A stretch of DNA of 64,000 nt from Parvularcula sp. (GTDB lineage: Bacteria > Pseudomonadota > Alphaproteobacteria > Caulobacterales > Parvularculaceae). This document shows, in pieces, positions 8,337 through 18,084 of the stretch (positions are counted from its first letter, which is position 1; the number at the start of each line of letters is the position of its first letter). The DNA is taken from the NCBI GenBank assembly GCA_002704915.1, contig PAIP01000020.1, positions 1 to 64,000 on the forward strand, written 5' to 3'. The notes below the pieces were generated by a model. That model saw nothing but the letters and a program-made list of their open reading frames with translations. It was not told the DNA's origin and searched no databases. The position numbers and the translations under genes were made by a program.

Positions 8337-11300
8337 TCAGTTATTAAGCATTGCCGCCGCACGCGCCGCATCACGCTCAATTTCTTGTTGGATCTCCGGA
8401 AAAGCCGCCGTCGACGAATCGGCGAGTAGCGCTTTAAACGCCTCGCTGGAGCGCTGCAGCATCTCCCGATCGTCACGGACTTCGCCCGTCACCATCCAGA
8501 GATAGGCCAGACTGTGCGATGATTGGAGCCACCTCCCGGTCGATTTGTCAGACTTCCAAAGGTCGATGGCCCTCCGGCAATCGGCTTCCGCCAGATCGAA
8601 GTCCCGCGCCGCGCCGCTAATCTCGATAGCCTTCGCCCGGTACCAGCATGCCTGATTGCCGAATTCAGCAACCTGGTCTTCAAGCTCACGCGGATCGGAT
8701 TGATCCGGCGCAATCAGGCGGATTGCGTCCAGCGACACGGATTCAGCGATGCTTGCCGCCTCCCGATAGCGCTCCTCGTCAAGACTTCGTTCGGCGACAA
8801 TACCCGCCGCATTTGCAAGGTAATAGGTCGCCATTAGCCACTCTTGTGGCGCGTGCCGACGCAAGGCGTCTGATCTAGCTTGACGAAATGCCTCCTCCAC
8901 GTAGCGCCATGCAGCAGTTTCGTCCGTGGCAGCGGCAACCTTCAGGGAAAAAATTCCAATCAAATAGTGGTGTTGGGCCCAGTCCAGCGGATCGTCGTCT
9001 TTCGATTGGCCGGTGATGAAATGCCGATACGCCTCGACCCCGCCGCTTATTCGGTCAACATCGCCGGTCAATTCGCCGAGCCCGAAAAGCGTCGAAGCGA
9101 GGCTCAACTGCGTTGATGTCCAGAGCTCCGGAAATCGTTCACGGGTCCGTATCTCAAGCGAGGCTTCAATCGCCGCAAGAGACGCCTCGTACAGGGTGAG
9201 GTCGCGTTCTCTGATCGCAACTTCGCGCAACGCCGAACCAAGCGATCGCTGAACGGCAGCCCAGATAACCGGCTCGGTTTCTTTTCTCGCGACTTCCAGC
9301 ACCTCTCGATAGAGTCTGATCGCTTCTCTTACATCTTCGAGATTTGGTTCATTATCCCCAACCTGGGATTTGAGCGTTGACGCGAGATTGAATTGCGTCC
9401 GCGCCCATTGCATGGGCGCGGTCGTTCGCGTCGCAACCTCAAGTGCAGCCTGATACGCCGCCAATGCTTCCTCTCGAAGCGCCGGGTCGCTTTCGCGTCG
9501 GCTCAAGAGCGAGAGCGCCGCACCAAGATTGCTTTGCGATTGCGCCCAGTCGAGCGGCGTTCTTTCACGCGTCCGTTCCTCGAGCGCGGCCTTGAAGGCG
9601 GCAATCGCTCGCCGCAATTTGTCAGTTCCCGACTCCGTCGCCGCAATGATTCGTAAATCGTTGCCAAGATTATTTTGAATCCTCGCCCATTCAAGGGGCG
9701 CTTCTGTTCGGTTGAGCGCCGTCAACAGTCTTTCGTGGACTCGCGCGGCTTCTTCCAGTTTTGACGGATCGCCATCCAGCTCGCCGAGGGTCAGAAGAAT
9801 ATTTCCATGATTGTTCTGCGCCGATGTCCATTGTTGACGGAACTGCGTTTGGGACACTTCTTCGAGAGCAGCGTCGATGGCGGCCAGCGCTTGTGTCAAA
9901 ACAGTCTTATCGCCCGTTAGTTCTCCCTGAGTCAGCAAAGCCTCGGCGAGGTTGTTCTGAATGACCGCCCAACTCAGGGGCTCAGTCTCACGCGCCGTTT
10001 TCTCAAGAGCATTGCGATAAGCGGCGATCGCCGCCGCAAGATTTTCCGACTTCGATTCTTGACGTGCAAGGCTACGGTAAACGAGCCCAAGATTGGTTTG
10101 CGACATGGCCCAGCCCGCAGGCTCATCCTCACGGGTGAAAACGATCATTGCGTTCTTTAATGACGCCTCGGCGCGCCGCAATAGCCCGGTGTCCCTTTTT
10201 AGATCGCCAAGCATTCGATAGGTGTCACCCTGATTGTTCCGCGCCAGCGCCCAGCCAAAAGGAGATGAATCTTTCAAATAACCGGCCGCCGCCGATTCAA
10301 ACGCCGCCGCCGCCTCTTCCAGCAATTGCGAATCGGCGCGGCGATCGCCAAGCGACGCTAATGCGACGCCAAGATTGTTATGGCCGTTCCCCCATTGATA
10401 CGGCCAATCCTCAAGGCTGGTCTGCGACAGACCGCGCCTATAAAACGCGACCGCTTTGTCCAGTTCCTGATTACGGACGCCCTGTTCCCCTATGACTGAC
10501 AGTGCATCTGCATAACTGATCAACACCGCGCCTTTCACATTTGCCGGAAGCGCGTCGGGCAAATCTTCCGCGAGAGGAGCCAATCGCGCGACAATCGGCT
10601 CAATGACATCGACAGCATAACGCTCGCTTGTCAGGAATTGATCCACAGTTCGGGCGATTTCCGCGGCCAGCACCGACCCGAAATCTACTGTGAAGTCTGA
10701 CGGAAGGTAGATTTTCTCTGTCAGGTTATAGCGCGTGCGATTGGCTCCGCCCGAGCCAATTAAGCGTAATTCGAGGATTTCGTCTGCTCTGACAACCCGG
10801 CCGTGGATCAGTACGTCCGCTTGCTGACTTTCCAGCCAAGCGCGCGCGCGCAAAATGGCCTCTTGATTGTTTCGCGCCCGGTCTCCCATGAGCTCCCCGC
10901 CTATTCGGATCGGCGCAAGGCGAATCTCAACCGGGCTTTGCATATCGCCAAAGCTCTCAAATAACGCGCTCAGGCTGGCGATGACGTGTTCCGTTTGAGG
11001 ATACTCGATTGTGGCCGTTGCATCGTCGTCGGCAAGCGGCGCGACAACAATGCAAATCTTGTTGCGACTGCAAGGCGTAGGAAGGTTTTTCGCGTAGGGA
11101 TCGTCCAACAATGCGCCGCGAATTAGCCCGGTCTCCCGGGTGTCCGTCGCGCTCTGCGCGGCGGAGACGGCGCCAAGCACGCCTGCCGCCGCGATCGAAA
11201 CGACAAAGGGAACGGCGCAAACGCTGAAACCACGCCATCGAAACAGGATCATGGCGCCAAAGACCAGCATCGCCCCTGCCGCAAGCGCAAAGCCGAATTG

Positions 11301-11579
11301 AGGCACACGCCCTTCGAGGCTCAAAATATCCGCCACGGCGCCCAGCGCGGTCAACAAAACCGCCACAATGCTCCATGGGTTGCCCAACAATTGGCGCGCG
11401 CCTTTAACACCGAAAAGCTGGATAAGCCCTCGAGCGCGCCATGTTCGATAATGTGCGGAGCCTTGCCTCGCAGAAGCCTTCGGCGCAATTCTCGCCAAAT
11501 CTAGAGATCCCTTTTTAAGGCCAACAAACATGCGGATAATCGGAATACCATCGACTTTTCCAGCCGTCACAATCGCCAT
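8337..11579 (-). CDS. Large membrane-anchored TPR protein (1080 residues)
   Basis: About 65 N-terminal soluble residues are followed by three hydrophobic segments (about 67-85, 92-112 and 118-138). A globular region of about 200 residues comes next (ICIVVAPLADDD, IHGRVVRADEILELRL), resembling the periplasmic nucleotide/TolB-like input domains often joined to TPRs. From about residue 370 to the end there are roughly a dozen TPR-like units of about 50 residues. Each opens with a tryptophan and a QNNLG-like helix (WALARNNQG, WAMSQTNLG, WAVIQNNLA, WARIQNNLG). Such arrays are protein-protein scaffolds. It diverges from the ECF sigma/kinase operon across 369 bp, so a signalling partnership is plausible but inferred. 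No enzyme motif is seen. The ATG lacks a good ribosome-binding site, and a methionine at residue 17 is an alternative start. Confidence 0.8.
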   Translation of the reverse strand: MAIVTAGKVDGIPIIRMFVGLKKGSLDLARIAPKASARQGSAHYRTWRARGLIQLFGVKGARQLLGNPWSIVAVLLTALGAVADILSLEGRVPQFGFALAAGAMLVFGAMILFRWRGFSVCAVPFVVSIAAAGVLGAVSAAQSATDTRETGLIRGALLDDPYAKNLPTPCSRNKICIVVAPLADDDATATIEYPQTEHVIASLSALFESFGDMQSPVEIRLAPIRIGGELMGDRARNNQEAILRARAWLESQQADVLIHGRVVRADEILELRLIGSGGANRTRYNLTEKIYLPSDFTVDFGSVLAAEIARTVDQFLTSERYAVDVIEPIVARLAPLAEDLPDALPANVKGAVLISYADALSVIGEQGVRNQELDKAVAFYRRGLSQTSLEDWPYQWGNGHNNLGVALASLGDRRADSQLLEEAAAAFESAAAGYLKDSSPFGWALARNNQGDTYRMLGDLKRDTGLLRRAEASLKNAMIVFTREDEPAGWAMSQTNLGLVYRSLARQESKSENLAAAIAAYRNALEKTARETEPLSWAVIQNNLAEALLTQGELTGDKTVLTQALAAIDAALEEVSQTQFRQQWTSAQNNHGNILLTLGELDGDPSKLEEAARVHERLLTALNRTEAPLEWARIQNNLGNDLRIIAATESGTDKLRRAIAAFKAALEERTRERTPLDWAQSQSNLGAALSLLSRRESDPALREEALAAYQAALEVATRTTAPMQWARTQFNLASTLKSQVGDNEPNLEDVREAIRLYREVLEVARKETEPVIWAAVQRSLGSALREVAIRERDLTLYEASLAAIEASLEIRTRERFPELWTSTQLSLASTLFGLGELTGDVDRISGGVEAYRHFITGQSKDDDPLDWAQHHYLIGIFSLKVAAATDETAAWRYVEEAFRQARSDALRRHAPQEWLMATYYLANAAGIVAERSLDEERYREAASIAESVSLDAIRLIAPDQSDPRELEDQVAEFGNQACWYRAKAIEISGAARDFDLAEADCRRAIDLWKSDKSTGRWLQSSHSLAYLWMVTGEVRDDREMLQRSSEAFKALLADSSTAAFPEIQQEIERDAARAAAMLNN

Positions 11580-11948
11580 AACTGTAGATCAAAACCCGAT
11601 CAGGCGTCTATAAATGACGATATTCAACGGTAAAGATCATTCGGACCGGCATGAAAGGGAAACATTTTGATTCGGCTGCAAGACGCCGGTTCACGGCTTT
11701 TCCACCACATGCACGCAGGCTTCCTCATGCGGGATGCCGCCATCATCGTTCGGGTGCGCGAATTTTTTTCCAATATGCAAATTTTGATACGGAAGTTCGT
11801 CACCAAGTAGGAGCATCGGATTGAAGCCAGTTGAAACGGAGCGAATGAACGGGAAACCGGCAGTCCGTCTGGGCGCTTGTCATTGCTAATCCATAATCCT
11901 TTGCTGTAGACTCCCGGAACATGCCGCTCGCCTTGACCTCTTCTAAAT
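11580..11948. other. Divergent intergenic region between the TPR and sigma-factor genes
   Basis: This 369-bp stretch must hold the promoters of both the TPR protein (reverse) and the sigma/kinase operon (forward). No strong sigma-70 boxes, palindromes or RNA gene were recognised. An ECF-type promoter is possible but was not identified. Confidence 0.5.
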
Positions 11949-12515
11949 ATGACCGTTACTGATATTCCATCGGATATCATCCGCCGCTGGCGCGACGGCG
12001 ATAGCGACGCGCGCGACCGTCTGTTCACCATATTGTACAACGAGTTTGCGGCTATCGCTTCTACGCTGCTGAGACGGCAAACCGCTCCGGTTTCTCTCGC
12101 GACAAGCGATCTCGTCAATGAAGCTGTCATTCGCATCTTCAATGCCTCGGACCTTGAAATAGTCGACCGCACGCATCTCCTTGCGCTTTCGGCGCGCGTC
12201 ATGCGTCAGGTGCTGCTCGATGCGGCGCGCCGCCGCAATCGGCAAAAACGGCGCGGCCTGATTGTCACGCTCTCAGACGCCCAAGGCGGCGCCGCGTCTG
12301 GGAACGCAGATTATGAAGCGCTGGAACGGGCGCTGGTCAGACTGACCGCAATCGATCCTGAACGCGCTGACATAGTTGAAATGCGGTATTTCGGCGGACT
12401 TACAGTTGAAGAAATCGCGCTCATAAAAGACGTGTCGATATCGACAATCAAACGAAAATGGGAGGCTGCGCGATTGTGGCTGAAGGACGCGCTGGAACAT
12501 GACATCAGCGGATAA
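11949..12515 (+). CDS. ECF-type RNA polymerase sigma factor
   Basis: 188 residues with the two-domain ECF plan. Region 2 spans about 8-85, including RLFTILYNEFAAIASTLLRR, the S-L-A-T-SDLVNEAVIRIF stretch and the ARVMRQVLLDAARRR helix. Region 4 spans about 120-180, with ERADIVEMRYFGGLTVEEIALIKDVSISTIKRKWEAARLWL as the helix-turn-helix for the -35 element. It resembles the ECF group frequently encoded immediately before Ser/Thr kinases. There is no adjacent anti-sigma factor. Instead the next gene, a membrane kinase, starts inside its last codons (17-bp overlap), implying translational coupling and probable control of the sigma factor by phosphorylation, which is inferred from that genomic pattern. 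Confidence 0.92.
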   Translation: MTVTDIPSDIIRRWRDGDSDARDRLFTILYNEFAAIASTLLRRQTAPVSLATSDLVNEAVIRIFNASDLEIVDRTHLLALSARVMRQVLLDAARRRNRQKRRGLIVTLSDAQGGAASGNADYEALERALVRLTAIDPERADIVEMRYFGGLTVEEIALIKDVSISTIKRKWEAARLWLKDALEHDISG

Positions 12516-14889
12516 CGATCTTGAAAGGCGCGCTATCGATCTTGTCGAAGCTGCATTGTGCGTCGACGCAGCCCAGCGCAAAGCGTTTATCGAGGACGCC
12601 GCCGGCGATGACGACCGCTTGCGTCAGCGCGCCCTCGCAATTTTGCGCGCCGGAGCGGATAATCAGCGCTCCCTGCAAACGGGCGGCGGTCTTGCGGACG
12701 CGATGAGCGAAGCGATGCCCTACGAAATTGGCGGATTCAAGATTGAACGAGAAATCGGGCGCGGCGGCATGGGGGCGGTTTATCTGGCGCGGCGGCCAGG
12801 CGCCGATTTTGACCATGCAGTGGCGATAAAAGTTGTCAGGAGCGCTGCGTCAGTGCGGTTGTTGGAACGCTTGCGCTTTGAGCGGCGCACGCTCGCGCAA
12901 TTGAAGCACCCCAACATCGCACAAATGTATGACGGCGGTGAAACGCCGGACGGCGAACCGTATTTTGTCATGGAATATGCACCCGGCGCGCCGCTTCACC
13001 TCCATCTGAAGAATAACGCGCCGTCTCTCATGGCGCGGCTTGATATATTTTCCAATATCTGTGCGTCCGTGGCCTATGCCCACAAAAACCTGGTCATTCA
13101 TCGCGATCTGGCACCCTCAAATATCCTGATAACTGACGAAGGGAATGTAAAGCTCATTGATTTCGGCATTGCGCAAAGTCTTGAAGAAGAAGACGATGCG
13201 TTGGCCTCAGCGCTGACTATGACAGAGGGTTATGGAGCGCCGGAACGCCTGAAGGGCGCGCCGGCCTCGACAATTACGGATGTTTATTCCCTGGGCGTCA
13301 TTTTACGCGAGCTGATTGAGGGGCAATCGGCGCCGCGTCCTGCAGATCTAGCAGCGATTGCAGCGAAAGCGTCCGCGTCGCAACCGGAAGAGCGTTACCC
13401 AACCGTCGACGCACTCATGGCCGATCTAAACGCTTACCGTGAGGGACGCGCTGTCAGCGCCGTTGACAAAGGCTGGCCATATGAGGCCGTCCGGTTTGCC
13501 GGCAGGCGAAAATTCGCGGTCGGCGCCGGCGTGCTGGCGGCAATCGCTGTGATTGCATCGAGCGTCATCATGTCGGTGCTGTATATTCGCACCGATGCGG
13601 CGGAAGAGCGGGCGCTACGCAGATTTGACGAGGCGCGGGCGCTCGCCGCCTTCATGATCTTTGATATTTATGACGACGTCACGCAACTTGACGGTTCCCT
13701 GACGGTGCGGGAAAAAATTGTATCCACATCGCTTGACTATCTCGACGCACTGAGCGCGACGCCTGAATCATCGGCAGCTCTGCGGGTGGAGATTGCACGC
13801 GGGTATCAGCGCCTGGCAGAGGTTGCGGGCAATCCTGGCAGCGTCAATCTCGGGCGTCGGGCTGAAGCTAGCGAACTTTTGGCCAAGGCGGCTGAACAAA
13901 TTGAGTTCGCTCGGACATCTTCGGACGCGAATGCCGAGGCGCTGCGCGCCTATGCAACCATAAACAGAGCCTTGGGCACGCTGGAATGGACCAGCAAGGG
14001 AAATTTCGACAAAGCGCGTGAAAATTACGCCGCCGCCGAAGCCGCGCTTTCACGCCTCTTGAAGATGCCGGAAGCCGGAATTGACGATCGCGTTCTTGAC
14101 GGAGCCGTCAGTCTGGGCCTCAGTCAGAGTCTGCGCTTCCTGGGCGAATATGAAGAATCGATTGCGCAGGCACAACGCGGCGTCGCCAAACTTGAAACGC
14201 TACAGGAAGAGCACCCGAACGATTTCGATACGCTGTTTAATCTTGCTCACGCCTATATCTATCTCGGCGAAGCGCACACGTCGAAAGACATGCAGGCGGA
14301 TATTCTGCCTGAAGCATCTCTGTCGCATTTCGACAAGGGCGTCGCCATGCTTCGTTCGCTGGCAAGCGCCGAAAACGCCGCGCCACTGACGCGCGCCCAA
14401 TATATCTCCGGCTTGTTGAAGCGCTCTTTTTCGGCATGTCAGATCGATTATGCACGGGCGCAAGGCGTCGATGATCTCAACAAGGCGGAGGCGCTGACGC
14501 GTTCAATTCTTGACATAGAGCCGGACAACGATTTGTTCAATGAGCGGCTGTCCTACATCCTCTATGTAAAAAGCGAATGCCAAAATAAACTTGGCGACGT
14601 GGAAGCGGCGATAGCAACAGCGGAAGATCTTCTGAGAAGGCGGCAAGCGCAGGTCGCGCGCGAACCGGAAAACCCCGATTATCTGGAACACCTTTATCGT
14701 ACGCACTACCTCCTTGCGGATATCGCGAAACAGCAAGGCGACTGGCCGGCGGCCTGCGCGGGCTTCGATCACGCCGAAGCTGCGATGAAGCGCGTTGCAT
14801 CGCTCATCGACGCGCCGGCGGACTATCAGAAGGAAAATCTTCGCAATCTGGAAGATCTTTTACATGATTGTGGATCGCGCAATCTCTAG
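12499..14889 (+). CDS. Transmembrane Ser/Thr protein kinase with C-terminal TPRs
   Basis: 796 residues. The kinase domain is at about 75-320: glycine loop GRGGMGAVY (87-95), ATP lysine K111 in VAIK, HRD at 201-203, DFG at 221-223 and a GYGAPERL activation/APE-like segment. The catalytic loop reads HRDLAPSN, so the usual lysine two residues after the catalytic Asp is alanine (A205). Bacterial kinases with serine here exist, so activity is possible but not assured. One transmembrane helix at about 338-362 is followed by about 430 residues of helical TPR-like repeats outside the membrane. It overlaps the sigma gene and is likely its regulator. The TPR part may sense envelope proteins or bind the divergent TPR protein, which is inference. 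Confidence 0.92.
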   Translation: MTSADNDLERRAIDLVEAALCVDAAQRKAFIEDAAGDDDRLRQRALAILRAGADNQRSLQTGGGLADAMSEAMPYEIGGFKIEREIGRGGMGAVYLARRPGADFDHAVAIKVVRSAASVRLLERLRFERRTLAQLKHPNIAQMYDGGETPDGEPYFVMEYAPGAPLHLHLKNNAPSLMARLDIFSNICASVAYAHKNLVIHRDLAPSNILITDEGNVKLIDFGIAQSLEEEDDALASALTMTEGYGAPERLKGAPASTITDVYSLGVILRELIEGQSAPRPADLAAIAAKASASQPEERYPTVDALMADLNAYREGRAVSAVDKGWPYEAVRFAGRRKFAVGAGVLAAIAVIASSVIMSVLYIRTDAAEERALRRFDEARALAAFMIFDIYDDVTQLDGSLTVREKIVSTSLDYLDALSATPESSAALRVEIARGYQRLAEVAGNPGSVNLGRRAEASELLAKAAEQIEFARTSSDANAEALRAYATINRALGTLEWTSKGNFDKARENYAAAEAALSRLLKMPEAGIDDRVLDGAVSLGLSQSLRFLGEYEESIAQAQRGVAKLETLQEEHPNDFDTLFNLAHAYIYLGEAHTSKDMQADILPEASLSHFDKGVAMLRSLASAENAAPLTRAQYISGLLKRSFSACQIDYARAQGVDDLNKAEALTRSILDIEPDNDLFNERLSYILYVKSECQNKLGDVEAAIATAEDLLRRRQAQVAREPENPDYLEHLYRTHYLLADIAKQQGDWPAACAGFDHAEAAMKRVASLIDAPADYQKENLRNLEDLLHDCGSRNL

Positions 14890-15085
14890 CGGGCGCAGAT
14901 CTTGATGAATTTAAGCGCAGGCCGTTAGCAGAAACCGCCTGAAGCAGCGCCATAATAGCGCTGACAAAAATAATAAAAAAATTTGAACCGTTCTCCCGCC
15001 AAACGGCGTTTTCATTAATAACGGTGTCGCTTGTTGGCTGAGGCCGGCGGCCCCTGCCGGTGTGGAGTGGGTTGAGGAGAGGTAA

Positions 15086-15862
15086 ATGTTGAAGACGCAC
15101 AAGAAAGTGCTCCGCGGCGCTGCTGCTGCGGCCGGCGCTTTGGCTGTGATCGGAGCAGAGTCGGCGTCCGCCGCCATGGTGGAAGTTTCATTTTCAGGAT
15201 TTACCGAAGGCGCCGGCGGCGGGCTTACATATCCGGATGGCGGAACATTTAGCGGCCGTATCGTTTACGACACGGAGGGCGTTGCAGACGAAAGCGCATC
15301 GCCGAGTTTCGGATCTTTTGTAGTATCGCCTCTGCTGCTTGAACTGAACACGCCGCTGGGCGGTCTTTCCTACGCCCCCGACGCATCCCGCCAGTCAGCG
15401 AATATTATGACATTCACACAGCAGGAAAACCTTGCGGAACAGCAGACGAGCCGATTGAGTTTCGGATCGAATGAACTCGACTATGACGGATTCGACGGGT
15501 CGCTCGCCGGGTTTACGCCGATTTCGTTCGATCTTGTTCTGCAGACCAATCCCAATCCCGACGGCGATGTTCTTTTCAGCGACCCTAACGCGCTGCTTTC
15601 CGGCGCAGATAGTCTGATAACGGCCATGCTTATCAATAGCGTCGTGCAGGTTGTATTCACCAATGACGATATGGACAATATCGGCACGACGACGCTGGCA
15701 ATCAGTTCTGTCGCTTTCGGTATGCTCGATGTGACGCCGCCGAGCGACGTCCCGCTGCCCGGCGGCGCCGCATTGCTGATGACCGGTGTCGGCGGTCTCT
15801 TTGCCGCCCGCAAAACCACGCATCGCCGGGGCAATCGCGCCGGTGTCGTGTCCGCTTCCTAA
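15086..15862 (+). CDS. Exported protein with VPLP-type C-terminal sorting signal
   Basis: 258 residues. It has an N-terminal signal peptide (basic KTHKK, hydrophobic core, cleavage near ESASA/AM at about 29), then a beta-rich body without cysteines. From residue 222 there is VPLPGGAALLMTGVGGL followed by FAARK: a proline motif, transmembrane helix and basic end, the plan of PEP-CTERM/VPLPA-CTERM proteins. Such proteins are processed by an exosortase and often belong to surface or exopolysaccharide systems. No exosortase gene is present in the window. Unusually, about 15 residues follow the basic cluster, whereas most such tails end there. A GAGGAGAGG stretch just upstream gives a strong ribosome-binding site. 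Function unknown. Confidence 0.78.
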   Translation: MLKTHKKVLRGAAAAAGALAVIGAESASAAMVEVSFSGFTEGAGGGLTYPDGGTFSGRIVYDTEGVADESASPSFGSFVVSPLLLELNTPLGGLSYAPDASRQSANIMTFTQQENLAEQQTSRLSFGSNELDYDGFDGSLAGFTPISFDLVLQTNPNPDGDVLFSDPNALLSGADSLITAMLINSVVQVVFTNDDMDNIGTTTLAISSVAFGMLDVTPPSDVPLPGGAALLMTGVGGLFAARKTTHRRGNRAGVVSAS

Positions 15863-15918
15863 CCTCCCCTCAAGGAAGCAAGCATTTTTAAATTCCCCTC
15901 AGAACTTTTGGAAACGTT

Positions 15919-17763
15919 ATGAAGAAAACGATTGCAGTATTTTGCGTTATGCTCGCTGCGGCGAGCCCGGCCTCGGCCCAACTTGGCGGGTTTGGCAAAA
16001 AACTCCTCGACAAGGCAAAAGACGAAGCCGAAAAAGCAATTTCGAAAGAGATTGAAGATGAGCCGGCGCCCACGGAGCAATCCGGGCCGAAGAAGGAGGC
16101 GCCGCTGAGTGCTGAACCGGCGCCTGAAAAATCCACGAATGCTCCTTTTTTCATCCAGATACCCTCTGATGAGATGGCCTGGGTCGCAGAGCGCAAACCG
16201 TTTGAAGCGCCGAGAACAGTGCGCGCGTTCATTCACGATCCGAACATCATCGAGGCGACGGGCCTTCGGGGATTGAAAATCGATATTCGCCGCCCATCGA
16301 GCGGACCGAACTATCACACTCAAGTCATGACAAGCGATAGCGCAAGCACAGCCTCTTCAGGCGTATTTCGTCTGAAGGTCGACGGCGCGGAAATCGCCAG
16401 CGAGGCGTTCGGCGGCATCGACCGGCCAAAAGGATTTCGCGACGCCTCGGTGATTGAAGCGATGAGCGCCGGCGAGACATTGATCATCGAATTCGGTCCG
16501 GCCAATGCGCCGAAATCCGTTAGCTTGCCCCTTGCGGGCTTTGATGAGGCGCTTTCGCCGCCTGATATAAACGTCGACCAAGGCGCGCTGATGCTGTCGC
16601 AAAATATTGGAAATCGTTGCGTTCAGCGTGAAGGAAAGTTCAGCTACAAATGCGCGTGCGTTCAGAACGAGTTTGTTGTCGCAGCCCCTTCGGGAGTTCA
16701 CTACGGATCTGCCGGACCACTGCTTGAAACCGCGCAGTCCAAATGCGACGCCAATATAAACGCCAATCCACTGCTGGGCGCTCTAAGCATTCAGGAGGCC
16801 CTGTTCGGCGCCAGATTTTCGGCGGCAGAAGCCAGCGCCCCCGACAGCGCCGTGCTGATCGGCGATATGGCGCCAGGCGGACCGACCCATGCTATCGGCC
16901 TGCGGACAGGCGACATGATCGTAAAAGTTGGCTCGGCTCCAGCGGCGCAACGGTTGTTGACGGACAAACCTTTCCGGTCGGGGGCGCAAACTATCACCGT
17001 CTATTCTCCCCTTACCAATCAATCTCGCGATGTTCGTATTTCTCTGGTTGTGCCGTCTGCTGATATGAAGATGAAACATATAGCTCCATTCAAGTTTCTC
17101 TCCGCCGCCGCGGCGAAGGCGGAAAAAAACAACTCCGAAGCGGAGGTCAGTGCAAATATGCTGGAAAAAAGCGCATCAGCAGTCCCTCAACCGAAATCCG
17201 GACCGGAAAAAGTCAGTTTCACCGATCCGGTGGGAGCCTCTTGCGCCCGAGACAGCCGATTGAGCGGGCTTTATGATTGCGGCTGCATCTCGGAAAAGGC
17301 CGGGCGGTTGCGCGAGAAGATTGCGGATGAGCGCTTTGCAGAGCAGCAGAAATACATTCCCAAAAGAAAGATGCAACTTGAGGCGGCGCAAAAACAACTT
17401 GCCGAGGCGCGCTCCGAACAAGAAAAGAAATCCGCTCTGCGCGCCGTGAAGCGTGCAGAGGACACACTTGCCGAACTTCAAGTTCGGCCAGACCCCTCAA
17501 GCATTAGCGAGAGCAATGTCGCGCTTTACGCCTATCAAGGCGCAGATTGCAAAATCGGTGACTATATGAAAATGACAGAGATGAAACAGTGCCTCGCATC
17601 TGCCTCCTCAAAGTCTGGCATCGCCGATCCAGAATCTTATTGCATTTGCTCCGCCAACAAGGCAGCGGAACTCTGGCTGCAAAGCGAGGCTGCTTATAAG
17701 TCTAGCATACATGTCCAAGCAGCAACACAAGCGCGAAATGCTTGCCGAGACGCAGCATTATGA
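15919..17763 (+). CDS. Secreted PDZ-like protein of unknown function
   Basis: 614 residues with a signal peptide cleaved near ASPASA/QLGG (residue 21). A charged Lys/Glu/Pro-rich linker follows to about residue 85. A region near 305-375 reads as a PDZ-like fold (SAVLIGDMAPGGPTHAIGLRTGDMIVKVGSAP, a carboxylate-binding-loop-like turn plus the typical ending strand). The C-terminal third is cysteine-containing and partly coiled (KYIPKRKMQLEAAQKQLAEARSEQEKK). Several CxC pairs (KCACVQ, DCGCIS, YCICSA) suggest disulphides or metal binding. It follows the CTERM protein by 56 bp on the same strand and may be co-transcribed. No protease catalytic residues were found. A scaffolding role is only a guess. 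Confidence 0.6.
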   Translation: MKKTIAVFCVMLAAASPASAQLGGFGKKLLDKAKDEAEKAISKEIEDEPAPTEQSGPKKEAPLSAEPAPEKSTNAPFFIQIPSDEMAWVAERKPFEAPRTVRAFIHDPNIIEATGLRGLKIDIRRPSSGPNYHTQVMTSDSASTASSGVFRLKVDGAEIASEAFGGIDRPKGFRDASVIEAMSAGETLIIEFGPANAPKSVSLPLAGFDEALSPPDINVDQGALMLSQNIGNRCVQREGKFSYKCACVQNEFVVAAPSGVHYGSAGPLLETAQSKCDANINANPLLGALSIQEALFGARFSAAEASAPDSAVLIGDMAPGGPTHAIGLRTGDMIVKVGSAPAAQRLLTDKPFRSGAQTITVYSPLTNQSRDVRISLVVPSADMKMKHIAPFKFLSAAAAKAEKNNSEAEVSANMLEKSASAVPQPKSGPEKVSFTDPVGASCARDSRLSGLYDCGCISEKAGRLREKIADERFAEQQKYIPKRKMQLEAAQKQLAEARSEQEKKSALRAVKRAEDTLAELQVRPDPSSISESNVALYAYQGADCKIGDYMKMTEMKQCLASASSKSGIADPESYCICSANKAAELWLQSEAAYKSSIHVQAATQARNACRDAAL

Positions 17764-17996
17764 TTTGGGCGCGGACTGTATAGGGAATGAAGGGATTGCT
17801 CTCGAGGGTGATGTGGCGGCGATCGTCGCCCATCCCGACGGCGAGGATCTCAACAGGCTCTGATCACTGCGATTTGGAGAGCAAAGAGCCTGGGTGGTTG
17901 GCAAGGTGGCGGTCCTGTCTCCGCCTCAGCCCCCGCAAACTATCGCCTATCGGGGCATCTCCGGCAAATCCGGAACGCCAAGTCATGTCATGAAAA

Positions 17997-18028
17997 CGGA
18001 GCAGCGCTCAGTCACGAAAGCTGCTCCG
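17997..18028 (-). terminator. Rho-independent terminator of the TonB receptor gene
   Basis: CGGAGCAGC and GCTGCTCCG form a perfect 9-bp stem. On the reverse strand the stem is followed by TTTT. It lies 57 bp beyond the receptor stop codon. The 321-bp gap 17764-18084 otherwise contains no recognisable gene. Confidence 0.75.
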
Positions 18029-18084
18029 GGAAGTTATATTGCGCAAGGAAAATTACGCCTGAGCGAACCGGTAAGAAAGCCGGA

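Noticed and set aside
17787..17860. Short frame (ALEGDVAAIVAHPDGEDL) resembling the C-terminal end of a serine recombinase
   Set aside because: Similarity is faint, only about 25 residues long, and no catalytic or DNA-binding part lies upstream; the stretch is simply left as intergenic.
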